Source of the DNA: Amycolatopsis endophytica
GTDB lineage: Bacteria > Actinomycetota > Actinomycetes > Mycobacteriales > Pseudonocardiaceae
Direction of reading: 5' to 3'
Assembly (NCBI RefSeq): GCF_013410405.1
Contig: NZ_JACCFK010000001.1
Span: 1,054,001 to 1,118,000, forward strand
Length of the DNA: 64,000 nucleotides
The notes beneath the pieces were generated by a model that saw nothing but the letters and a program-made list of their open reading frames with translations, did no database searches and was not told the DNA's origin. Within the stretch, counting starts at the first letter, position 1, and each line of letters starts with the position of its first letter. The position numbers were made by a program, and so were the translations under genes. Positions 56,145-64,000 of this stretch are shown here, piece after piece.

Positions 56145-57238
56145 GGGTTCAACCACCGCCAGATCCGGCGCGGGCGGCCCTCGTCGGCCACCCCCGCGCA
56201 TCGCTGTATCAGGTCGATGAGGTGGCTGTCGACCACCTCGGGCTGTTCGAGCTGCACCATGTGCCCGGCGCCGCGCACCCGCACCAGCTCCGCGTCGGGC
56301 AGCTCGGCCGCGATCCGCTCCGCGTGCGAGTACGGCGTGAACCGGTCGCTGTCTCCGCCGACCACCAGCACGTGGGCGTGTTTCAGACCGGCCAGCGCGG
56401 CGTAGCGGTTGTGGCTGCCCAGCGTGCCGACGAAGCCGACGAGTTCCTTCACCGATGTCACGGCGAGCATGTCGAGCATGAAGTCGACCAGCCTCGGGTC
56501 GACGTCGCGGGAGCCGAACGCGAGCAGCCGCACGGCCTGCCGGGTCAGTTGCCCGCCCGCGGCGCGCACGAACTCGACGAGCCCCGGCTGCCATCCCGCC
56601 AGCTCACCGACGCCACGGGTCAGCGGGTTGTACTTGGACAGCAACCCGCGCGGCAGGCCCTTTCGGCCGACCTCGCCCGCCGCGGTGGCGATGAACGCGA
56701 CACCGCGGACGCGCTCGGCGAACAGCTGCGGGTTCCGCTGGGCCAGTTCCATCACGACCATGCCGCCCATGGAGTGCCCCATCAGCAGGACCGGCCCGTC
56801 GGGGGCGACGGCCCTGATCACGGCGTCGAGGTCCTTGGCCAGTTGCTCGATGGTGCTGGCCTTCTCGCTCGCGGGGCCGGACGTGCCGTGCCCGCGGTGG
56901 TCGTAGTAGACCTGCCGGACGCGCGGGAGCGTGAGCGAGGCCAGGTCGCGGCGCTGGTAGTGCCAGCTCAGTTGCGACAGGGCGAACCCGTGCACGCCCA
57001 CGACGGTCAGTTCGGGTTCGCCGCCGTCGGCCGGGTCGATTTCGGACACCGACAGCGGCGTGCCGTCGTCGGCGGCGACGGTCGACGTGCGGTCCGGGTC
57101 GAGCGTGCCCAGCGGTTCGGCCACCAGGTGGTCGCGCTGGCGCTGTTGCTGGGCGGTGACCGCGATGGTGGCCGCCGCGGTGCCGGTGACCAGCGCCGCG
57201 GCGCCGCCGAGCACGGTGAGCAGGCGGCGGGAGACCAT
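56141..57238 (-). CDS. Alpha/beta hydrolase, membrane anchored
   Basis: The 365-residue protein has an N-terminal membrane helix (LLTVLGGAAALVTGTAAATI) followed by an alpha/beta-hydrolase domain: VVGVHGFALSQLSWHYQRRD (oxyanion region), YYDHRGHGTS, the nucleophile Ser in LMGHSMGGMVVME, an Asp in VLVVGGDSDRFTPYSHAERI and the His in VRGAGHMVQLEQPE. The full catalytic triad is present. The same gene lies between alr and tsaE in mycobacteria (Rv3422c/Rv3423c neighbourhood) and may act on envelope lipids, but the substrate is unknown. ATG at 57238 overlaps the alr stop by one base. Confidence 0.9.
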   Translation of the reverse strand: MVSRRLLTVLGGAAALVTGTAAATIAVTAQQQRQRDHLVAEPLGTLDPDRTSTVAADDGTPLSVSEIDPADGGEPELTVVGVHGFALSQLSWHYQRRDLASLTLPRVRQVYYDHRGHGTSGPASEKASTIEQLAKDLDAVIRAVAPDGPVLLMGHSMGGMVVMELAQRNPQLFAERVRGVAFIATAAGEVGRKGLPRGLLSKYNPLTRGVGELAGWQPGLVEFVRAAGGQLTRQAVRLLAFGSRDVDPRLVDFMLDMLAVTSVKELVGFVGTLGSHNRYAALAGLKHAHVLVVGGDSDRFTPYSHAERIAAELPDAELVRVRGAGHMVQLEQPEVVDSHLIDLIQRCAGVADEGRPRRIWRWLNP

Positions 57239-58365
57239 CAGCCGTCCTCCCCCACGTAGGTTCGCCGGATCCGGGGCCGGTACATGCCGGTCACGATCTC
57301 GTAGTCGATCGTGCCGATCTTGTCGGCCCATTCTCGCGCGGTCGGCTCACCTTTGCCGCCGTCACCGAACAGGATCACTTCGGCGCCGAGCGGCGGTTCG
57401 TCGTCCCCGCAGTCGACGACGAGCTGGTCCATGCACACGCGCCCGGCGACGGGCCTGCGTTTCCCGTGCAGCCACACGTCCATCCGGCCGGACAGGGTGC
57501 GCGGCACACCGTCGGCATACCCGGCGGGCACGAGCGCCAGCGTGGTGTCGCGCTCCGCGGTCCACGTGTGTCCATAGGAGACGGATTCGCCCGCCCGGAT
57601 GCGTTTGGTGAGCACGACCGACGACCGGAACGTCATGACCGGCCGCAGGTCTTCGGGTTCCGGGTTGGGGTTGAGACCGTAGATCGCGATGCCCGGCCGG
57701 ACAAGATCGAAGTGCAGGTCGGGCCGGTTGAGGGTCGCGGCCGAGTTCGCCAGGTGCCGCAACGGGTTCAGCCCCGCCGCGCGAGCGATCCCGTAGGCCG
57801 CGTGGAAGCGTTCGGTCTGCCGGTCGATCGACGGGTGCCCGGGCTCGTCAGCGCAGGCGAGGTGCGACCAGATCGCGACGACCTCGATGTCCGGGTCCGC
57901 GGCGGCTTCCTTGACGAGTGCGGGCCAGTCGGCGTCGGGACAGCCGTTGCGGGACAGTCCCGTGTCGATCTTGAGGTGCACCCGGGCCCGGTGGGACGTG
58001 CGGCGGGCGGCCTCGGCGATGGCGGCCAGTTCGGTCAGCGAGCTCGCGGAGAGGTCGACACCGGCGGCGATGCCGGTCGCGAAATCGACGTCCGGAAGGT
58101 CGAGCCAGGAGAGGATCGGTGCGGTGATACCCCCGCCACGCAGGGCGAGGGCCTCCCCGAGCGAACACGCCCCGAGCCAGGTCGCGCCCGCTTCGAGCGC
58201 CGCCCTGGCCACCGGGAGCGCGCCGTGACCGTAACCGTCGGCCTTCACCACGGCCATCGTCACGGCACCAGAGCCCGCCGCCCGGCCCGCGAGCAGGGCA
58301 ACGTTGTGGCGCAGGGCAGCCAGATCGACGACAACCTCAGCGCGAACAGGATCGGGGAGTTTCAT
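57238..58365 (-). CDS. alr: Alanine racemase
   Basis: The PLP enzyme makes D-alanine for peptidoglycan. The 375-residue protein has the PLP Lys in AVVKADGYGHGA, HLKIDTGLSRNG, WSHLACADEPGHPS, NSAATL, VRPGIAIYGLNP, the second catalytic Tyr in SYGHTW, and AGRVCMDQLVVDCG. The length is normal. It heads the coupled alr-hydrolase-tsaE-alcohol dehydrogenase unit. Confidence 0.97.
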   Translation of the reverse strand: MKLPDPVRAEVVVDLAALRHNVALLAGRAAGSGAVTMAVVKADGYGHGALPVARAALEAGATWLGACSLGEALALRGGGITAPILSWLDLPDVDFATGIAAGVDLSASSLTELAAIAEAARRTSHRARVHLKIDTGLSRNGCPDADWPALVKEAAADPDIEVVAIWSHLACADEPGHPSIDRQTERFHAAYGIARAAGLNPLRHLANSAATLNRPDLHFDLVRPGIAIYGLNPNPEPEDLRPVMTFRSSVVLTKRIRAGESVSYGHTWTAERDTTLALVPAGYADGVPRTLSGRMDVWLHGKRRPVAGRVCMDQLVVDCGDDEPPLGAEVILFGDGGKGEPTAREWADKIGTIDYEIVTGMYRPRIRRTYVGEDG

Positions 58366-58430
58366 CGCCGGTCATTTTCCCATGGTGGATCGCGGTGGCG
58401 TCGCCCGGCGCCTTTGCAGGCGAGGTGACC

Positions 58431-58531
58431 GCTGGGCGCGCCGCCGTCCGGTAGTCGGTCACCGCACGACCTCCCCCGCCCCTCCTCGCGGGAGGTGTCA
58501 GTCGCTGAGCAGCGGGGTCAAGGCGGGGGAT
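58431..58531. repeat. Intergenic repeat element, copy 2
   Basis: This stretch, from GCTGGGCGCG to GGGGGAT, shares with copy 1 (48575-48681) the blocks CCGGTAG, GACCTCCCCCGCCCCTCC (58468-58485) and AGTCGCTGAGCAGCG (58500-58514) in the same order and orientation. The right inverted arm of copy 1 is missing here, and the inner hairpin is incomplete. It lies in the 234-base gap between alr and xylB, where no gene is visible. Confidence 0.7.
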
Positions 58532-58599
58532 CCGGGCACGCCGTGGTTCGGCCCGCGTTGCGGGCAGCGGTTCTCGGTGTAGCAGCTCCGGGCCTTGCC

Positions 58600-60018
58600 T
58601 CAAGCCCCCTCCAACGGCACCCCGTGCAGAGCCTGCCGCGCCTCCAGGTGCCGTCCCCGGATCTCCTCCCCCGCCGCGCCGGACTCCGGCCGCTCCAGCC
58701 GTACCTGCGCCTCCATCTCCCACGCGGGCGGCTCCGCAGCTCCGGCCAGCGCCCAGGCGGCTTGGCGAGCCGCGCCCAGTGCTACGTGCTCCGCTGGTTC
58801 CGGGACCTCGACGGGGACGCCGAAGACGATCGGGGCGATGGCGCGCACCGCTTCGGACTGGGCGGCGCCGCCGATCAGCAGCACCCGTCGCACCGTCAGG
58901 CCTTGCGCCTCCATCGCGTCCAATCCTGCCGACAGACCGCACAACATGCCCTCGACAGCCGCGCGCGCCAGGTTGTCCGGGGTCATGTTGCCGCGACGCA
59001 AACCGTGCAGCGAACCGGCTGACTCGGGGAGGTTCGGGGTGCGCTCGCCGTCCAGGTAGGGCAACAGGGTCAAGCCCCCGGCGCCCGGCGACGCGGTCAG
59101 GGCGAGCTGGTCCAGTCCGGCGAGGTCGGTGCCCAGCATGGTGGCCGTCGCGGTCAGGACTCGTGCCGCGTTCAGGGTGCAGGCCAGTGGCAGGAAACGG
59201 CCGGTGGCGTCGGCGAAACCGGCGACCAGGCCGGTGGCGTCCGCGGGGGCCGCCTCGGTGACGCCGAAAACGGTGCCGCTCGTGCCCAGTGAGACGACGA
59301 CGTCACCTTCCCCGAGCCCCAGCGCCAAAGCGGCGGCCATGTTGTCGCCCGTCCCGGCCGAGACCAGCACGCCCTCCGGCGTCTCGCCCGCTGCTTCCGC
59401 CGGTCCGAGCACCCGCGGCAGCTCCGGGGTCCGGCCGCCGAACGCCCGCGCGAGGATGTCCCGCCGGTAGGCACCTTCGCCGGGCGAGTAGTAGCCCGTA
59501 CCGGACGCGTCGCCGCGGTCGGTCACCGGCTCGCCGCCGGCCAGGCGCCACGTGAGCCAGTCGTGCGGCAGCACCACGCGCGCCACCCGGTCGGCCAGCG
59601 CGGGCTCGTTCTCGGCGAACCACCGCAGCTTGGTGACCGTGAAACTGGCGACGGGCACGGACCCGACGGCCTCCGTCCACGCCGCCGGACCACCCAGCTC
59701 CCGCACCAGGTCCCCGGCCGCCTTGCCGGACCGGGTGTCGTTCCACAACAGCGCGGGCCGCACGACCTCGCCGTCATCGTCGAGCGTCACCATGCCGTGC
59801 TGCTGACCGCCGACGCCGATCGCGCGCACGCCGTCCAGCAGGCCGTCACTGGCTTCGGTGAACGCGCGCCACCATTCGCGCGGGTCCACTTCGGTCGCGT
59901 CCGGATGCGCCGCGCGGCCCGTGCGCACCACCGCGCCGGTGTCCGCGTCACACACCACGATCTTCGTCGACTGCGTGGAGGAGTCGACCCCGGCCACGAG
60001 CGTCTGCTTGCCTGTCAT
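58600..60018 (-). CDS. xylB: Xylulokinase
   Basis: The 472-residue FGGY kinase has [20 protein letters not shown], the substrate loop [42 protein letters not shown], the ATP segment [11 protein letters not shown] and the C-terminal [14 protein letters not shown]. It phosphorylates D-xylulose. The ATG overlaps the DeoR stop (ATGA). With the upstream dehydrogenase it would take a polyol such as xylitol or arabitol to xylulose 5-phosphate. Confidence 0.93.
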   Translation of the reverse strand: MTGKQTLVAGVDSSTQSTKIVVCDADTGAVVRTGRAAHPDATEVDPREWWRAFTEASDGLLDGVRAIGVGGQQHGMVTLDDDGEVVRPALLWNDTRSGKAAGDLVRELGGPAAWTEAVGSVPVASFTVTKLRWFAENEPALADRVARVVLPHDWLTWRLAGGEPVTDRGDASGTGYYSPGEGAYRRDILARAFGGRTPELPRVLGPAEAAGETPEGVLVSAGTGDNMAAALALGLGEGDVVVSLGTSGTVFGVTEAAPADATGLVAGFADATGRFLPLACTLNAARVLTATATMLGTDLAGLDQLALTASPGAGGLTLLPYLDGERTPNLPESAGSLHGLRRGNMTPDNLARAAVEGMLCGLSAGLDAMEAQGLTVRRVLLIGGAAQSEAVRAIAPIVFGVPVEVPEPAEHVALGAARQAAWALAGAAEPPAWEMEAQVRLERPESGAAGEEIRGRHLEARQALHGVPLEGA

Positions 60019-60800
60019 GTTCCCTCCGGAACCGTCGCTACCAGCACCTCCACGCCGAGCCCCCGCATCGCGGCGATCTCCCCGGCGGGCGTTTCGTCGT
60101 CGGTGACGACCAGGTCGTAGGCGCCGACGTCGCCGTAGGAGCAGGTCGCCGTCCGCCCGAACTTCGAGTGGTCGACCACCAGCACGTTCCGCTGCGACGC
60201 GGCCAGCGCCGCGACTTTCAGGTCCGCGTAGTCGCGCACCGGGTGGTACAGCCGCCCGCCGGCGATCGCCGCGGCGGAGACGAACCCGACATCCGGGCGC
60301 ATCCGGCCCAGCGCGGCGGTGGTGTCCGCCCCGGCGCACGAGTCGAACTCGGTGTAGCGGCCGCCGAGCAGCCGCACCTCGATCCCGTCCCGCTCCCCGA
60401 GGATCCGGGCCTCTTCCAGCGAGTTCGTGACCACCACCATCGGGCCGCGGAACCGCCGGACGAGCGGGAACAACGTCGTCGAATCGTCGACGAACACCGT
60501 CTGCCCGGCACGCACCTCCGCGAACGCCACCTCGGAAAGCGCTTCCTTCACCGGCAGGTTGAGGGACTCGCGGAAGCGCTTCGCGGTCTCCATCGTCAAC
60601 GCCGGGAACGCCGCGACCTTGCCTCGCAGCTTGCGCAGCAACCGGCGCTCGGCGAGGTCGTCGAGGTCGCGGTGCATCGTCATCAGGCTGACCCCGAACC
60701 GCTCGGTCAGCTGGTCGATGCGGATCTCGCCGCGGTCGATGACGTGCCGCAGGACCTCCTGGCGCCGCTGTTCGACCTCGGCGTCCGGCGGTCTAGGCAC
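60015..60800 (-). CDS. DeoR/GlpR-family repressor
   Basis: The 261-residue regulator has a DeoR HTH ([40 protein letters not shown]) and the sugar-phosphate-binding domain ([60 protein letters not shown]). It probably senses a phosphorylated sugar such as xylulose 5-phosphate and controls this operon. It sits between the dehydrogenase and xylB and overlaps both (8 and 4 bases). Start is GTG. Confidence 0.93.
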   Translation of the reverse strand: MPRPPDAEVEQRRQEVLRHVIDRGEIRIDQLTERFGVSLMTMHRDLDDLAERRLLRKLRGKVAAFPALTMETAKRFRESLNLPVKEALSEVAFAEVRAGQTVFVDDSTTLFPLVRRFRGPMVVVTNSLEEARILGERDGIEVRLLGGRYTEFDSCAGADTTAALGRMRPDVGFVSAAAIAGGRLYHPVRDYADLKVAALAASQRNVLVVDHSKFGRTATCSYGDVGAYDLVVTDDETPAGEIAAMRGLGVEVLVATVPEGT

Positions 60801-61794
60801 GCACGACCGCCTTGATCACCGAATCGTCCTTGCTCGCGACGGTCAGCGCCCGCTCGACCTCGTCCAGCCCGAACCGGTGCGTGACGAGCCGGTCCAGGTC
60901 GACCTCACCGGAGGCGGCCAGCGCGATAGCGGTCGGCCACGTGTTGGCGTAGCGGAAGGTGCCGGTGACCTCGATCTCGAAGTTCTGCACGTGCGCCAGC
61001 GGCAGCGGGATCTCGTCGCCGCCCATGCCGATCAGCACGACCCGTCCGGCGCGCCCGACCGACCGGATCGCCTGCGCGGCCGCGCCCGGCACACCGGAAC
61101 ACTCCAGCAGCACGTCCGGCGTGAACCCGTCGAGGCCCTCCCGTGAGACGTCGATCGTGCCCGTCGCGCCCAGCTCCCCGGCCACCCGCAGACGGCGCGG
61201 GTTGACGTCGGTGACCACGACCTCGCTCGCCCCGAACGCCCTGGCGGTCTGCGTGGCGACGAGCCCGATCGGCCCGGCGCCGGTGATCAGCACGCGGCTG
61301 CCCGGCGCGATGCGGGACTTCCGGCTCGCCCACACCCCCACCGACAGCGGTTCGAGCAGCCCGCCCGCGTCGTCGCTCAGCGCGTCCGGGATCGGATGCG
61401 CGAAGTCCTCCCGCAGCACGACGTACTCGCAGAACGCGCCGTCGACCGGCGGCGTGCCGAAGAACCGCATGCGCGGGCAGAGGTTGTAGCGGCCGGCCTT
61501 GCACTCGGCACACACCGAGCAGGCCACGCCGGGTTCGAGCGCGACGCGCGCGCCGATCTCGTGCCGGTGCGCGTCCTTGCCCCGGTCGACCACCACACCG
61601 CTGGGCTCGTGCCCGAGGACCAGCGGCTGCTCCACGACGAAGTCACCGATGCGGCCGTGCTCGTAGTAGTGCACGTCCGAACCGCAGGTGCCGACGGAGG
61701 AGACGCGGATCAGGACCTCGTCGGGCGCGGGCCGCGGCACGGGCCGCTCCTCGATCCGGATGTCGTGGATCCCGTACAGAACCGCGACCTTCAT
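60793..61794 (-). CDS. Polyol dehydrogenase (sorbitol/xylitol type, zinc MDR)
   Basis: The 333-residue dehydrogenase has VGTCGSDVHYYEHGRIGDFV (catalytic zinc Cys), LGHEPSGVVVDRG, the structural-zinc Cys set in GVACSVCAECKAGRYNLCPR, FAHPIPDALSDDAGGLLEPL and VLITGAGPIGLVATQTARAF. This is the sorbitol/L-iditol dehydrogenase group. It should oxidise a polyol to the ketose used by the downstream xylulokinase. The ATG at 61794 has GGTGGA eight bases upstream; a GTG at 61806 adds four residues. A short AT-rich gap (TTATCGAGTTTTGTGTTAA, minus strand) before it may carry promoter and operator. Confidence 0.92.
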   Translation of the reverse strand: MKVAVLYGIHDIRIEERPVPRPAPDEVLIRVSSVGTCGSDVHYYEHGRIGDFVVEQPLVLGHEPSGVVVDRGKDAHRHEIGARVALEPGVACSVCAECKAGRYNLCPRMRFFGTPPVDGAFCEYVVLREDFAHPIPDALSDDAGGLLEPLSVGVWASRKSRIAPGSRVLITGAGPIGLVATQTARAFGASEVVVTDVNPRRLRVAGELGATGTIDVSREGLDGFTPDVLLECSGVPGAAAQAIRSVGRAGRVVLIGMGGDEIPLPLAHVQNFEIEVTGTFRYANTWPTAIALAASGEVDLDRLVTHRFGLDEVERALTVASKDDSVIKAVVRA

Positions 61795-61834
61795 CGAGTC
61801 GTCCACCCGACGAACTTAACACAAAACTCGATAA

Positions 61835-63268
61835 CTAGAGCCGGACGACCTGCCGGATCGCGTCCGGTATCCCGGACAGGATCCCACTCGCGGACACCGG
61901 CGCCCCGTCCGCGGCGATCTCACCGGCCAGCGAGTGCACGTGGGCGGCACAACCCGCCGCGAGCCACGGGTCGAGCCCGGCCGCGAGCAGCGCCCCGACC
62001 AGGCCGGACAACACGTCACCGGACCCGGCGGTGGCCAGCCACGACCCGCGCGCGACGTTGACCAGCACCCGCCCGCCCGGATCGGCGACGATCGTGACGT
62101 TGCCCTTGAGCAGTACGACCGCGTCGAACTTGGCCGCGGCCTCGCGCACCGACGCGACCCGGTCCTCTCCCGGTGGCCTGCCCATGAGCCGTTCGAACTC
62201 GCCCGCGTGCGGGGTCAGCACCAGCGGCGTGCCCGGGTCGCGGGCGTCGAGGACGTCGGGCTGCTGGGCCATCAGCGTTGTCGCGTCCGCGTCCGCGCAC
62301 ACCGGCACCCCGGCGCCGAGGACGTGCGTGAGCACCTCGCGGCCCTCCCGGCCGGTGCCGATACCCGGCCCGACCACCCACGCCTGCACGCGTCCGGCGT
62401 CGGTCACCGAACCGGTCGCGACGACCTCCGGCCAGCGCGAGCGCACCACGTCGGCGGCCGGACCGGCGTAGCGGACCATGCCGGACGTGCTCAGCACCGC
62501 GGACCCGGTCGCGAGCACCGCCGCACCCGGGTAGGTCGCCGAACCGGCCGCGATACCGGTGACACCCTGGCTGTACTTGTCGTCCCGGGGGCCGGGGACG
62601 GGCCAGGCGAGACCGACGTCGACCGGGTCCAGCTGCCGCAGGTCCGGCTCGTCGAGGTCCAGCCCGAGGTCGACGAACTCGACCCGCCCGCAGCGGTCCG
62701 GGCCGAGCACGTGGACCGGTTTGCGGGCGCCGAACGTGACCGTCCGGGTGGCTGTGACGGCGTCGCCGGGGACCACGCCGGTGTCCGGTTCGACGCCGCT
62801 GGGCAGGTCGACGGCCAGGACCGGCGCGCTGACGTGCTCCAGCAGAGCGGCCGCGTCCGGGCGCAGACCGCCGTGCGCGGACAGGCCCACGATGCCGTCG
62901 ATCACCAGGTCCGCGGTCGCCAGCACCCGCGGACCGTCCTCGGCTCCGACGACGCGGCCCCGCGCGCGGCGCAGCGCGGCGAGCCCGGCGGGGTGCGCCT
63001 TCTCCGGATTGAGCAGCACCGCGGTCACGCCGACGTTGCGCCTTCGCAGGAACGCCCCGGCCCACAACGCGTCACCGCCGTTGTTGCCCGCGCCGACGAG
63101 GAGCACGACGTGGCGACCGGCGACCTTGCCGGTGTGCTCGGCCAGCATCTCGGCGGCGTGCACGGAGACCGCGAAGGCGGCTTTGTGCATCAACGCGCCT
63201 TCGGCGGTGACGGCCAGCAGCCGCTCCTCAGCGTGACGGATCCGTTCTGTGGTCCAGAAGCCTCGCAC
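61835..63268 (-). CDS. nnrD: Bifunctional NAD(P)HX repair enzyme (epimerase + dehydratase)
   Basis: The 477-residue protein joins an N-terminal YjeF_N epimerase domain (VLLVGAGNNGGDALWAGAFL, ADLVIDGIVGLSAHGGLRPD, VLAVDLPSGVEPDTG) to a C-terminal ADP/ATP-dependent NAD(P)HX dehydratase (KYSQGVTGIAAGSATYPGAA, VVGPGIGTG, VLTPHAGEFERLMG, VVLLKGNVTIVADP, ATAGSGDVLSGLVGALLAAG). It repairs hydrated NAD(P)H. GTG start at 63268. The position between glmS and the alr block matches other actinobacteria. Confidence 0.95.
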   Translation of the reverse strand: MRGFWTTERIRHAEERLLAVTAEGALMHKAAFAVSVHAAEMLAEHTGKVAGRHVVLLVGAGNNGGDALWAGAFLRRRNVGVTAVLLNPEKAHPAGLAALRRARGRVVGAEDGPRVLATADLVIDGIVGLSAHGGLRPDAAALLEHVSAPVLAVDLPSGVEPDTGVVPGDAVTATRTVTFGARKPVHVLGPDRCGRVEFVDLGLDLDEPDLRQLDPVDVGLAWPVPGPRDDKYSQGVTGIAAGSATYPGAAVLATGSAVLSTSGMVRYAGPAADVVRSRWPEVVATGSVTDAGRVQAWVVGPGIGTGREGREVLTHVLGAGVPVCADADATTLMAQQPDVLDARDPGTPLVLTPHAGEFERLMGRPPGEDRVASVREAAAKFDAVVLLKGNVTIVADPGGRVLVNVARGSWLATAGSGDVLSGLVGALLAAGLDPWLAAGCAAHVHSLAGEIAADGAPVSASGILSGIPDAIRQVVRL

Positions 63269-63331
63269 GGGTCGAGGCTAGCGGCGCGGAGCGCCTCCGT
63301 TGAGGGTGGTGGTGGGGAAGCGGCTGGCTGT

Positions 63332-64000
63332 CTACTCGACCGTGACGGACTTCGCCAGGTTCCGCGGCTTGTCCACGTCGTAACCACGCGAGCGAGCGAT
63401 CTCGGCCGACAGCACCTGCAGCGGCACCGTCGACACGAGCGGCTGCAGCAGCGTCGGCACCGCCGGAACCTCGATCAGCTCGTCGGCGAACGGCCGCACC
63501 GTGTCGTCGCCTTCCTCGGCGATCACGATCGTGCGGGCACCACGCGCCTGGATCTCGCTGATGTTGGACACCAGCTTCGCGTGCAGCACCGCGCGCCCCT
63601 TGGGCGAGGGCATCACGACGACGACCGGCAGACCCTCCTCGATCAGCGCGATCGGGCCGTGCTTGAGCTCACCGGCGGCGAACGCCTCCGCGTGCATGTA
63701 CGCCAGCTCCTTGAGCTTGAGCGCACCCTCCAGCGCGACCGGGTAGCCGACGTGCCTGCCCAGGAACAGCACCGCCTTCGAGTCGGCGATGCCTCGGGAC
63801 AGCTCCCGCACCTGGTCCACAGTGGACAACACCTTGTGCACGGCGGCCGACATGCCCTCCAGCTCGGCGAACTCGCGGGCCACCTCGTCCGGGTACTTCG
63901 TGCCGCGGGCCTGCGCGAGCGCGAGACCGACCAGGTAGTTCGCGGCGATCTGCGACAGGAACGTCTTCGTCGCCGCCACGCCGACCTCCGGCCCGGCGTG
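63332..64000 (-). CDS. glmS: Glucosamine-6-phosphate synthase GlmS, C-terminal part
   Basis: The gene enters from the right edge and ends at 63332. About 222 residues of the isomerase half are visible: AGPEVGVAATKTFLSQIAAN, the second SIS domain (VLFLGRHVGYPVALEGALKL, KELAYMHAEAFAAGELKHGP, IALIEEGLPVVVV) and the terminal DVDKPRNLAKSVTVE. GlmS makes glucosamine 6-phosphate for cell-wall precursors. The N-terminal glutaminase lies outside the window. Confidence 0.96.
   Translation of the reverse strand, partial: HAGPEVGVAATKTFLSQIAANYLVGLALAQARGTKYPDEVAREFAELEGMSAAVHKVLSTVDQVRELSRGIADSKAVLFLGRHVGYPVALEGALKLKELAYMHAEAFAAGELKHGPIALIEEGLPVVVVMPSPKGRAVLHAKLVSNISEIQARGARTIVIAEEGDDTVRPFADELIEVPAVPTLLQPLVSTVPLQVLSAEIARSRGYDVDKPRNLAKSVTVE

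Overview
The window is chromosomal DNA of a very GC-rich actinomycete. The gene content and order point to the Pseudonocardiaceae (Amycolatopsis-like): a SigD/RsdA pair, a BldM-type regulator, a WhiB protein, a GroEL with a His-rich tail, an actinobacterial guaA/guaB/guaB3 set, Tat-exported enzymes, many GTG starts and many 1-8 bp gene overlaps. The order choD-like - guaB3 - guaB - DUF5319 - rsdA - sigD - Rv3415c-like - whiB - groEL1 - groES - tsaD - rimI - tsaB - tsaE - alr - nnrD - glmS follows the conserved Mycobacterium/Streptomyces core, with accessory blocks inserted between core genes. I see no tRNA, rRNA or CRISPR array.

Layout. 1-4.3 kb: an amidohydrolase (cut by the window edge), the helicase pcrA, a DUF1707 membrane protein, and a chorismate mutase preceded by an apparent Tyr/Phe leader peptide with mutually exclusive hairpins (an attenuator). 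4.3-9.7 kb: membrane proteins, two single-span proteins with similar outer domains, and a Ser/Thr kinase followed by a pseudokinase. 9.8-14.3 kb: a PspC-domain histidine kinase/LuxR response regulator pair, a divergent PspC protein and a GIDE-domain membrane protein ahead of guaA. 16-20.3 kb: a DUF4345 gene and a TetR regulator sharing two operators, an aldehyde dehydrogenase, and a ChoD-like GMC oxidoreductase. 20.4-25.4 kb: a translationally coupled trio (COG5610-type HAD protein, methyltransferase with coiled coil, multi-span membrane protein) inserted next to guaB3.

25.5-33.7 kb: guaB3, guaB, then the developmental/stress regulatory block (DUF5319, rsdA, sigD, an atypical BldM-like regulator lacking the phospho-acceptor Asp, a TPR-like protein, MerR, WhiB). 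33.7-42.5 kb: TetR/SDR pair, acetyltransferase, groEL1/groES under a CIRCE element, YdcF, a decayed Fic gene lacking its catalytic motif, a CmtR/CDF metal-efflux pair with a divergent, tiny Cys-rich peptide gene that looks like a miniature metallothionein, and an oxidoreductase/HxlR pair. 42.6-48.4 kb: Tat-exported PhoD phosphatase and peptidoglycan amidase, then tsaD-rimI-tsaB. 48.4-55.7 kb: an insertion in the tsa cluster carrying a malonate-utilisation operon (GntR, MatC-like carrier, MatB, fused carboxyltransferase), a complete IS982-family element with inverted repeats and a CTAG duplication, and a zinc alcohol dehydrogenase. 55.7-64 kb: tsaE, an alpha/beta hydrolase, alr, a polyol dehydrogenase-DeoR-xylulokinase operon, nnrD and the C-terminal half of glmS.

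The least conventional signals are the aromatic attenuator at 3773-3890, the Cys-rich mini-gene at 41103-41168, the pseudokinase, the malonate operon without a recognisable MatA, the two-copy intergenic repeat at 48.6 and 58.4 kb, and the excised Fic core. All functions are inferred from sequence reading; no database search was run.
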